Source of the DNA: Euryarchaeota archaeon UBA561
Lineage (GTDB): Archaea; Thermoplasmatota; Poseidoniia; Poseidoniales; Poseidoniaceae
Direction of reading: 5' to 3'
Length of the DNA stretch: 39,061 nt
Assembly: GCA_002502295.1 (NCBI GenBank)
Contig: DANX01000120.1
Coordinates: forward strand, 6,976 to 46,036
The translations under genes and the position numbers were made by a program. The notes under the pieces were generated by a model that did not search any database, had not been told where the DNA came from, and was given only the letters and a program-made list of their open reading frames with translations. Below are positions 26,801-32,383 of the stretch, piece after piece (position 1 is the first letter of the stretch; each line of letters opens with the position of its first letter).

Positions 26801-28359
26801 GCAAGCGAGGCGCGTAGAAGCGAACCGGATGGAGTAAAACCGTTTCCAAGTCGAACAGAATCCGTGCGAACATCATCAACCCAAGAAGGTTGAATTCCAC
26901 TGAATTTCCGGGTGGAGAGGTCTTCACCAGCGGGAACGATCCACCCGTCTTCGTAGAGTTGTTGGATGATGCCCGTAGCTCCGGCCGCAAGCGGAGTAGC
27001 CATGCTTGTCCCGGATGAGGATCGAAGGTTGCCGTTGTTGGTGTCCCAGAACCCATCAGCGCCCGCCGATTGAATGCTTGTCCCTGGGGCGAGAACAAAG
27101 ATTCCATCCGTACCCGTTTCCGTTGGTCCGTAAGCCGATGACCCCCAGCGTTCGCCTTCGATCGATTTTGTGCTGGCACTGACCGCCACGACGTTTCTCC
27201 CGTTTGCTGGCTCCAACACACCTGCTCCACTGTTGCCCGGGGCGATGAACGCTACCGACCAAGGCATGGCTTTTGCATACGCATCAAACCGTCCCGTACG
27301 TTCGGTGTAAGCCGTGGTGGCGTCCCCCCAAGAGTTTGAGTGGATGACGCCTCCAAACGAGGAGGATTCCCAAAGCAGTTGGTCGACGAGAGGAGCCTCC
27401 CATCCATTCTCCGATACGATGTCTTGCACCACCACCATGGACCCGTGAGCCAAGGTTGTGCCATTGGATGGGGCTTGGCCTTGGCGGAAATTGTCAACGC
27501 TGTGGCAGGCAAGTGAACCGATGACGTGCGTTCCATGGCGGTAATCGCTATGACCGGGTGCATCGTTGCCATCCACGCTGGTGTTGAGATGGAGGATTTT
27601 GCGATGTTCTTCACCAAACACGCCTACAGCGGGGTGACTTGCGCTGGCTTCAGCGTGCTCGCTTGTTGAAGTTGTGGCGTTTCGGAAACAGGCATGGTCA
27701 GCATCGATTCCACTGTCAGCAACGCCTAAGACGACGCCAGAAGCGTTCAAACCGAGGGCCCAGTAGGGGTGATGGTCAAGCGTTCCAGCTTCCATCAAAG
27801 CCGAGGCTTGGGCGTTTCGTGCCGTTGTGGAAAGCACCGGTTCAATCCACAATACGCCGGCGACCTTGAGCATTGGATTGAGCGCTCCGGCATTCGGCAC
27901 ATGGACGGTAAATGACCCAGGAAGGTTGCCGCCAACGTCCAACGACGCAGATTGAATCGTTAAACCGTGGGCCTTCAACGATGACTGGACCGCTTCAACA
28001 CCGCTTACTGGGAGACGGGGCTCGAGCAGAACTCGGTAGGTGTCCGACGTTGAATCTGTAGCAATCGGCGCACGGATATGGGCGGGCCCTCCATCTTCAA
28101 CCACCACTCCTGAAGGCCATGTATGTGGGGCCTTATCGGTCCAAACCAGCAACGCGTCGGCTCGAACATTTCGCAAAGGATGAACACCCTCTCGTTTCAA
28201 TTCCTCCCATTGTGCTGTGGTCCACACGCCTTCCTTCAGCACGAGCAAGTGCTCTTCGCCCGGCAGTGTTTTCTCCGGGTCGACTGGAAGAGCACTCCAG
28301 CCCGATGCCAAGGGCATGAGCAGCAGAAAAACCATCCAAACAGCGCTTCTCACATCCAT
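23896..28359 (-). CDS. Giant secreted subtilase (S8) with TSP type-3 repeats and C-terminal membrane anchor
   Basis: The product has 1487 residues. It begins with a signal peptide (VWMVFLLLMPLASGWSA), a propeptide-like region to about residue 190, then the S8 domain with triad Asp215 (GVADSGIDADHACF), His275 (YRHGTHVIGS) and Ser452 (SSSGTSMATPLAAG). Calcium-binding thrombospondin type-3 repeats follow in clusters near residues 750-860, 1015-1125 and 1335-1430 (units like DDDGDGIPNTSDECP). A discoidin-like F5/8C region sits about 1140-1290 (EGASMAIDGNYATKYLNFG, YNAMQIAEIQFFN). One transmembrane helix (FSFGCFLFMVVVAFVVY) and a short acidic cytoplasmic tail end the chain. It is probably a cell-surface protease degrading external protein, in line with the protein-degrading lifestyle proposed for marine Group II. 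Substrate unknown. Confidence 0.9.
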   Translation of the reverse strand: MDVRSAVWMVFLLLMPLASGWSALPVDPEKTLPGEEHLLVLKEGVWTTAQWEELKREGVHPLRNVRADALLVWTDKAPHTWPSGVVVEDGGPAHIRAPIATDSTSDTYRVLLEPRLPVSGVEAVQSSLKAHGLTIQSASLDVGGNLPGSFTVHVPNAGALNPMLKVAGVLWIEPVLSTTARNAQASALMEAGTLDHHPYWALGLNASGVVLGVADSGIDADHACFRNATTSTSEHAEASASHPAVGVFGEEHRKILHLNTSVDGNDAPGHSDYRHGTHVIGSLACHSVDNFRQGQAPSNGTTLAHGSMVVVQDIVSENGWEAPLVDQLLWESSSFGGVIHSNSWGDATTAYTERTGRFDAYAKAMPWSVAFIAPGNSGAGVLEPANGRNVVAVSASTKSIEGERWGSSAYGPTETGTDGIFVLAPGTSIQSAGADGFWDTNNGNLRSSSGTSMATPLAAGATGIIQQLYEDGWIVPAGEDLSTRKFSGIQPSWVDDVRTDSVRLGNGFTPSGSLLRASLAMATSSLPEDARNGGDGGHDLHNPYDGWGVLNLSQLFDPTTLAPQRTPSYDMWVHDSFQLKSGTVDDWFAAYGGETSNLSGMVAMPWYGNESIGPFLQTGDVFTQRLLPLEGEHVRVRLAYPAQPEPAMVDDLQLRIRLEDGTILLSDELREGEEGPTKFYPDVVDTDNTTAFPPSNETVHGIDIPWSYLSNSSYIDVDVVARFVQPGGAAGTVGLDGDAVGFSLLVKGVDRNSEDNLDDDGDGIRNKDDACPNEAAINYWDDTNGDGCLDDDDGDGIPNTSDECPAETAYPQWDTDRDGCLDDDDGDGVPNIRDECPTVEALAEDDVDRDGCIDKDEEEWKIKLQPTSMCAGCILEVNSVEVKVNGFRVHELSWDPPLLLGNGDGSSWQHGLNQHARFNPASFEEVELKVDMRFAYTEPSTSGRQGGIDWSFLDPFPSYYGPITFWNVAVELNNGVTFNKEHVADLSSDSYYTYNTFHKHTFTWSKDPVIDDDGDGYGVPGLVYAGVCAVWEVGAPYQRDSCTVLRYGINDAYPADGTQWADTDGDGYGDNASGTNGDPFPKDPSEWNDRDNDGYGDNSDACPDRVGEIGTGGCPDRDGDGYPDVIDDYGRAWGYNGEIYNCYSNWWGCTNPSNEGASMAIDGNYATKYLNFGKYRTGIIITPQAASTVTSIEFLSANDEWSRDPTSFHLYGTNESIKSRENSRGESEEWTVISTGEIDLPIWERHQVDLVHFDNTIEYRSYKLIFPTVKGNYNAMQIAEIQFFNSSQAPIFTPSDEVIAIHDSPNNSLMLHAGPSYSSYRQPMLRTDVCPDAPGEATRGGGVGCPDGDGDGWADPLSGTQFVEEDMCPEKFGQATTPTGRGCPDADEDGWANFEDDLPYDDRYHVDSDGDGVADEEDDYPYNALLNNEESVFSFGCFLFMVVVAFVVYRTQQKEDPPVVPVPKTLEPIVIGQLEEENSSDDRDTFW

Positions 28360-28406
28360 ACTACTTGTTCTTTTTTTGTCAATCTATCGGCGAAAATCCC
28401 ATCCAA

Positions 28407-28427
28407 TGGCGCGCCAGCGCGTTTAAG
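28407..28427 (+). promoter_or_regulatory. rpl20a promoter with adjacent palindrome
   Basis: A perfect ten-base palindrome TGGCGCGCCA (28407-28416) is followed by GCGC and GTTTAAGG. TTTAAG (28422-28427) lies about 28 bases before the ATG at 28453, as expected for a leaderless archaeal promoter, with the G/C-rich stretch in the BRE position. The palindrome could be an operator or part of the BRE. It also lies in the divergent spacer shared with the subtilase gene. Confidence 0.45.
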
Positions 28428-28452
28428 GATGGATGGCAGGTCGGATGGCCCG

Positions 28453-28725
28453 ATGAAGGCCTTTCGAGTTTCAGGAACCGCTCCGTTTGGTAGCCAGCGC
28501 CAGCCCTTTTCCTACGACCTCCCAGCAGCCGATGCCGATGCGGCGACCCACAAGGTCTACTCCATTCTCGGGTCTCGGCACCGTGTCACACGCCGGAGCA
28601 TCAACATCGAGAGCGTCGGAGAAATCGATCCTCGAACGTCAACCGAACCCACTGTTCTTCACCACTTCCGAGATGAAATCGCTGCCAAGGGCGGATTGAT
28701 TTCTCAAAACACCGAAGAGGAATGA
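28453..28725 (+). CDS. rpl20a: Archaeal large-subunit ribosomal protein L20a (LX, eL20)
   Basis: The product has 90 residues and starts at ATG 28453. The N-terminus KAFRVSGTAPFG and the block HKVYSILGSRHRVTRRSINI match archaeal L20a/LX, the counterpart of eukaryotic eL20, a component of the large ribosomal subunit. In many Archaea this gene is followed directly by prefoldin alpha and ftsY; here those two follow in that order, but with an inverted regulator gene between. The C-terminus is slightly extended and polar (FRDEIAAKGGLISQNTEEE). A longer upstream frame exists but runs over the subtilase start and was not used. Confidence 0.88.
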   Translation: MKAFRVSGTAPFGSQRQPFSYDLPAADADAATHKVYSILGSRHRVTRRSINIESVGEIDPRTSTEPTVLHHFRDEIAAKGGLISQNTEEE

Positions 28726-28764
28726 ACTTCCGAAACGGCTGCCTGTTCAGGTGTCTGGTGGCGT

Positions 28765-29085
28765 TTATTCCTTCCAGTCTTTTGCCCAATTGAAAAGCCG
28801 CTGCATAATTGGACTGAGAGCAGAACCGTCTTCTGAAAGGGCGTAAACGTTGCTCTGTGGCGATTCAGGGTTCGTGCTTCTGACGATCAGCTGAGCCTCT
28901 TCCAGTTCGTTGATGCGCCTGGAAACGGTGGTCGAAGAGGCGCTTACCATTGCTTTCATTTCCGTGAAACGGAGCGGCGATTCTGCTCGATCGAGGACCA
29001 TTAAAACATGAAGCGATTTTGATTTCGTCAACAAGTCAAGAACTCGGTCAACTTTTCCGTAGGCGGGGTCGCAGTCTTCGGTCAT
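28765..29085 (-). CDS. HxlR-like winged-helix transcription regulator
   Basis: Length is 106 residues. The winged helix-turn-helix includes SLHVLMVLDRAESPLRFTEM, MVSASSTTVSRRINELEEAQ (recognition helix) and IVRSTNPESPQSNVYALSED (wing), the layout of HxlR/ArsR-like DNA-binding proteins. The one cysteine is Cys5, near the N-terminus, a possible redox sensor as in some HxlR proteins, though this is only a suggestion. The gene is inverted between rpl20a and pfdA, which are otherwise neighbours in Archaea. Its own promoter region carries a perfect inverted repeat, suggesting autoregulation and perhaps control of the divergent prefoldin-ftsY genes. Confidence 0.8.
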   Translation of the reverse strand: MTEDCDPAYGKVDRVLDLLTKSKSLHVLMVLDRAESPLRFTEMKAMVSASSTTVSRRINELEEAQLIVRSTNPESPQSNVYALSEDGSALSPIMQRLFNWAKDWKE

Positions 29086-29120
29086 CGTTTATCACCCGAG
29101 CAGATGCATTCTGTCTCACC

Positions 29121-29128
29121 AAATAAAG
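29121..29128 (-). promoter_or_regulatory. TATA box of the HxlR-like regulator gene
   Basis: On the minus strand the sequence reads CTTTATTT, about 40 bases before the ATG at 29085. This gives a leader of roughly 12 bases. Its upstream edge abuts the left arm of the inverted repeat at 29129. Confidence 0.45.
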
Positions 29129-29154
29129 AGGGAGTTTCATATCTGTAACTCCCT
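29129..29154. promoter_or_regulatory. Perfect inverted repeat, candidate operator
   Basis: AGGGAGTT (29129-29136) and AACTCCCT (29147-29154) form a perfect eight-base inverted repeat with a ten-base spacer, so the arm centres are 18 bases apart, about two helical turns. It occupies the BRE position of the regulator's own TATA box and lies in the divergent spacer facing pfdA. That is the expected place for a dimeric winged-helix repressor to bind. The AT-rich spacer (TCATATCTGT) could serve as a TATA element for pfdA. Confidence 0.55.
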
Positions 29155-29210
29155 TTGATTCTTCAACGCTCCTTGGCGCGGGCTTCTTCAACCCCAACCA
29201 ACTCCGAGGG

Positions 29211-29795
29211 ATGACTGACATGGTGGACCGCGCCCAACTCCAGCGTTTGGCTCAAGAAGTAGAGGCCCTTCGCAAGCGCCTTGAAGAGATCAACCTCCGA
29301 ATTGAACAGGTCGACGTTGTTCTCGCTGAACACGCCATCACCGACGCCGTGTTGGAAACGCTTCTTGCCCATGATGCGGGAGCAAGTATTTCCACTCACC
29401 TTCCCATTGGATCGGGCGTAAGTCTTCCCTATCGGCATCAAGATTCGCAAGAGGGCACGGCCCTCGTGGACCTGGGTGCAGGGGTGTTTGGCGAGCGCAC
29501 GTGGGGCGACGTTCGCGCGCTCACCCAACAACGGCAAGCCGATATCCAACATTTGCGCGATGAACTGAAACAACAATCGGATCAAACGGAATCTTCACTG
29601 GCTCAAGCCGCACAATCGTTCAATCAACTGGCCGAACAACTCAAGCAACAAGCTCCGACCCCACTTGCAAACCCTTCTTCTGCGCTAGCATCACCTGAAC
29701 ACGATGATGGTGAAGAAGAATCATCACCAGAGCCCCAGAACCGTCGTAGCCGCCGTCGAGGGATGTTTGGCGGCGATTTGACATTGGACGATTGA
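29211..29795 (+). CDS. pfdA: Prefoldin alpha subunit
   Basis: The product has 194 residues. Two long coiled-coil arms (about residues 5-45 and 100-145, e.g. LQRLAQEVEALRKRLEEINL and QQRQADIQHLRDELKQQ) flank a beta-hairpin core with THLPIGSGVSLPYR and LVDLGAGVFGERTW, which matches the GAGV/ERT-type core of archaeal prefoldin alpha. Prefoldin holds unfolded proteins and passes them to the thermosome. The C-terminal 45 residues are an extra disordered acidic then Arg-rich tail (NRRSRRRGMFGGDL). GAGGG at 29206-29210 touches the ATG at 29211 but is ideally spaced for the ATG at 29220, which may be the true start. ftsY follows directly. Confidence 0.85.
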   Translation: MTDMVDRAQLQRLAQEVEALRKRLEEINLRIEQVDVVLAEHAITDAVLETLLAHDAGASISTHLPIGSGVSLPYRHQDSQEGTALVDLGAGVFGERTWGDVRALTQQRQADIQHLRDELKQQSDQTESSLAQAAQSFNQLAEQLKQQAPTPLANPSSALASPEHDDGEEESSPEPQNRRSRRRGMFGGDLTLDD

Positions 29796-29804
29796 GGAAT
29801 GAAC

Positions 29805-31178
29805 ATGGGGCTTTTCGACCGCTTTCGGAAGCGCGTGCAGGAAGTGGCTGAGGAGACCGACGACGCAGCTCTTTCCGTCGAAGCCACCTCTCAGGAAGCT
29901 GAGGCCTTGTTATCTCAACCTGTTGCTCAAGAAGAGGAATGGGACGATGTCGACGAGGAACCAATTCAACCTGCGGCCCAGGAGGCCGACTCAGACGACG
30001 ATTGGGACACATGGGACGATGACGAACCCATAGCTCCCATTGCGATGTCCAAAAAGGAGCGAAAGTTCCTCGAACGTCAGGAAAAGGAACGTCGGAAACG
30101 AGAGGAGAAGGCCAAGAAGGCCATGAAGAAACGTGGGGCGGTCGACGTAGCCCGGCCGCAGGGGTCCAAAGTGGATTTGTCCATGATGCGCACCACCACT
30201 GGGCGGCAACTTGTGCACGTGAAACAGGCCCCAAAAGGGTCAATTCGAACAGCAGCGATTCAGATGCAAGACGGCCAAACCATCGATGTTGACCTCGGCG
30301 GCGGGGTTGTCTCTGAGGGCGGTCGAGTCATCAAACCCGGGGAAGCCTTGGAAAACTTGCTTGAAGAATTGGAGTGGGTTCTGCTTGAATCTGATATATC
30401 TCAACGCGCCACAGCTGCGATCATTGACAGTCTACGCCATGCCTTGGTTGGGGCTCGCCTTCGCCGGGGAGCGGACTTGTCCAAGGTGCTTGAAGCGGCT
30501 TTGAAGCGAGCTCTTCACGCTCTCCTCCAAGCCGGTTATTGGGACTTTGATGCAACGGTTGATGGTTTTGTAGAAGCGGGTGATCTCCCCGTGGTCATCA
30601 TGCTGGTCGGCGTCAACGGCACGGGGAAAACCACGACAGCAGCGAAAATTGCACAACGCCTTCTCAACAACGGCCGCACGGTTATTGCCGCTGCAGGCGA
30701 CACGTTCCGTGCAGGAGCGATTCAGCAGCTCGAATCCCATTGTGAACGCTTAGGCATTCGCTGCGTCTCAAGCCAGCGAGGAGGTGACTCTGCCGCTATC
30801 GCTCGCGATGCGATCGATTCAGCGAAAGCGAAAGGCATTGACGTCGTGTTGGTCGATACCGCTGGTCGAATGCAAAACAAGACCAATCTGATGAACGAAC
30901 TCAACAAGGTTCGGAAGGTAACAAACCCTCACTTAACGCTCTTCGTGGGCGATTCACTCGCAGGAAATGACGCCGTGGAACAAGCGCAGATGTTTCAGGA
31001 GATCATGCGTTTTGATGGTGCGGTATTAACCAAAATGGACACCGACGCAAAAGGCGGTGCCGGCCTGTCCATCGCGTTTGCAACCGGACGACCGATCGTC
31101 TTTGCCGGCGTTGGTCAAGGGTATGATGATTTGATGCAGTTCGACCCCGATTGGTTGCTTGAGCAACTCTTTGATTAG
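29805..31178 (+). CDS. ftsY: Signal recognition particle receptor FtsY
   Basis: FtsY is the SRP receptor GTPase that docks ribosome-SRP complexes at the membrane. The 457-residue protein starts with MGLFDRFRKR, an amphipathic membrane-binding helix, then a long acidic region (to about residue 75) and a Lys/Arg-rich helix. The NG domain holds G1 GVNGTGKTTTAAK (near 268), DTFRAGAIQQLE, G3 DTAGRMQNKTNL (near 352), and G4 TKMDTDAKGG (near 409). Between the acidic region and the N domain lies an insert of about 50 residues (HVKQAPKGSIRTAAIQMQDG) that I do not recognise. ATG 29805 has GAGG seven bases upstream; the ATG at 29799 is too close to it. Confidence 0.93.
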   Translation: MGLFDRFRKRVQEVAEETDDAALSVEATSQEAEALLSQPVAQEEEWDDVDEEPIQPAAQEADSDDDWDTWDDDEPIAPIAMSKKERKFLERQEKERRKREEKAKKAMKKRGAVDVARPQGSKVDLSMMRTTTGRQLVHVKQAPKGSIRTAAIQMQDGQTIDVDLGGGVVSEGGRVIKPGEALENLLEELEWVLLESDISQRATAAIIDSLRHALVGARLRRGADLSKVLEAALKRALHALLQAGYWDFDATVDGFVEAGDLPVVIMLVGVNGTGKTTTAAKIAQRLLNNGRTVIAAAGDTFRAGAIQQLESHCERLGIRCVSSQRGGDSAAIARDAIDSAKAKGIDVVLVDTAGRMQNKTNLMNELNKVRKVTNPHLTLFVGDSLAGNDAVEQAQMFQEIMRFDGAVLTKMDTDAKGGAGLSIAFATGRPIVFAGVGQGYDDLMQFDPDWLLEQLFD

Positions 31179-31217
31179 GGCGTAGGGAACAAAAACCCCC
31201 TCGTCTTTCAGTGCTTC

Positions 31218-31598
31218 ATGGCCGATATGTTTGCTGACGAAGACTCCGCCCGTTTCTTTCAAATGATGCAAATGCTCCAGCGCTCCACGCTGCTACAGAT
31301 GGGGTATTTGCCAGACCAATCCGGCGCATTCCATTACAACTTGGGGGAGGCCCGCGAAGGCATCGAGGTGCTCCGTATGTTCCAACGAAAAACGGACGGC
31401 AATCTGAACGACCAAGAAACCCAAATGCTTCGAGCCGTCATCAGTGAACTGCAAATGCAATTTACAAAAGCCCCTCAACGCCATCGGCAACGCGAGGAAG
31501 AACAGGCTCAGAGTGACGTGATTCGAGAAACCTTTTCTCAGCCGCAAGACGGTCCGATTGAAGACTTGTCAACTGCGGCTGTAGGCGAGGAAGAGTAG
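31218..31598 (+). CDS. DUF1844-family protein
   Basis: The product has 126 residues. The block LGEAREGIEVLRMFQRKTDG followed by NLNDQETQMLRAVISELQMQ is the DUF1844 signature (Ala-Arg-x-x-Ile-x-x-Leu, Lys-Thr-x-Gly-Asn-Leu, then a Glu-Leu helix). The N-terminal helix STLLQMGYLPDQ also fits the family. The family's function is unknown; it is best known from bacteria. An acidic, disordered tail ends AAVGEEE. It lies 40 bases after ftsY and just before a tail-anchored receiver protein, so a membrane-biogenesis role is conceivable but only from context. Confidence 0.7.
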   Translation: MADMFADEDSARFFQMMQMLQRSTLLQMGYLPDQSGAFHYNLGEAREGIEVLRMFQRKTDGNLNDQETQMLRAVISELQMQFTKAPQRHRQREEEQAQSDVIRETFSQPQDGPIEDLSTAAVGEEE

Positions 31599-31642
31599 CG
31601 GTTGTTTGATGAGTCATCGCTCGTTGCATTGGATTGATTGGC

Positions 31643-32314
31643 ATGGGGTTGGTCACCGAAATCAACGACGATACCGCACCAACGGTGCTGATCGTTGACA
31701 ACAACCCGATGTCCTCTCTGCGTCTTTCTAACCTGTTCAAAACCCGAAATTTCAACGTTGAGATTTGCGAGGACGGTGACCAAGCGGTTGATGATTACAT
31801 TCGCCTCGATCCTGAACTTGTCGTGCTCTCACTGGACATCCCTTCCCTCGATGGCCACCTCGCCGCCTTGGAAATGCGGGAGCATGGTGGGGAAAGCCGC
31901 ATCGTGTTCGTTGCTCCAACACGGATGGCCGATCTTGCCCGAAACGCAACGTTCTCCGCTGGAGCGGTCACATGGTTGCAAAAACCCATCTCTGGAGAAA
32001 GCCTTGAGTCATCATGGTCCAAGATTCTCGGACCCATTCCCGAAGCACCGGGTTTGGAGGATTTGGATGAGTTGTATCCTGACAGGATCCAAATCGAGGA
32101 AGACACTGGGCCGTTGGCCATGCCTCTCCCACTTCCAGCTTTGGGCGGACTCCCTCCTCTTGCAGATTTACTCGAACTCCCCGTCGTTGTCCCGGTTGAA
32201 TCGGATGCGGCCAAGCCGAAAAAGAGCAAGAAACGCTTGTTTGTTCTGGTCCTCCTTCTGGCAGTGAGTGGGGCAGCAGGCTATGCTTACCAACAGGGAA
32301 TGCTGCCTGTATGA
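31643..32314 (+). CDS. Tail-anchored degenerate response-regulator receiver protein
   Basis: The 223-residue protein has a CheY-like receiver fold (about residues 12-130): PTVLIVDNNPMSS, LVVLSLDIPSLDGHLA, IVFVAPTRM and WLQKPIS. Key residues are altered: of the acidic pair only Asp19 remains (Asn20 replaces the second Asp); the position four before the conserved Pro, normally the phosphorylated Asp, is Ser63; the usual Thr/Ser-Ala is Ala-Pro. Lys114 is kept. Phosphorylation is therefore doubtful, although Asp65 is nearby. A Pro/Leu-rich linker and a basic stretch (KPKKSKKR) precede one C-terminal transmembrane helix (LFVLVLLLAVSGAAGYAY). No histidine kinase is in the window. The ATG at 31643 is preferred to an upstream TTG. 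Confidence 0.75.
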   Translation: MGLVTEINDDTAPTVLIVDNNPMSSLRLSNLFKTRNFNVEICEDGDQAVDDYIRLDPELVVLSLDIPSLDGHLAALEMREHGGESRIVFVAPTRMADLARNATFSAGAVTWLQKPISGESLESSWSKILGPIPEAPGLEDLDELYPDRIQIEEDTGPLAMPLPLPALGGLPPLADLLELPVVVPVESDAAKPKKSKKRLFVLVLLLAVSGAAGYAYQQGMLPV

Positions 32315-32353
32315 AGACGCCATCCTCACTCGTCGGAGCAATAAACCGACTGG

Positions 32354-32360
32354 TTAATAG
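32354..32360 (+). promoter_or_regulatory. Possible TATA promoter of the beta-propeller lipoprotein gene
   Basis: TTAATAG is centred about 27 bases before the ATG at 32384, suited to a leaderless transcript, and no Shine-Dalgarno sequence precedes that ATG. Assigned by eye only. Confidence 0.35.
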
Positions 32361-32383
32361 CAAAACCCCGTGGTGATTTACGC

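Noticed and set aside
26352..27230. 292-codon minus-strand frame inside the subtilase gene
   Set aside because: It is a shifted frame of the same strand; the main frame carries the Ser452 motif and neighbouring S8 blocks.
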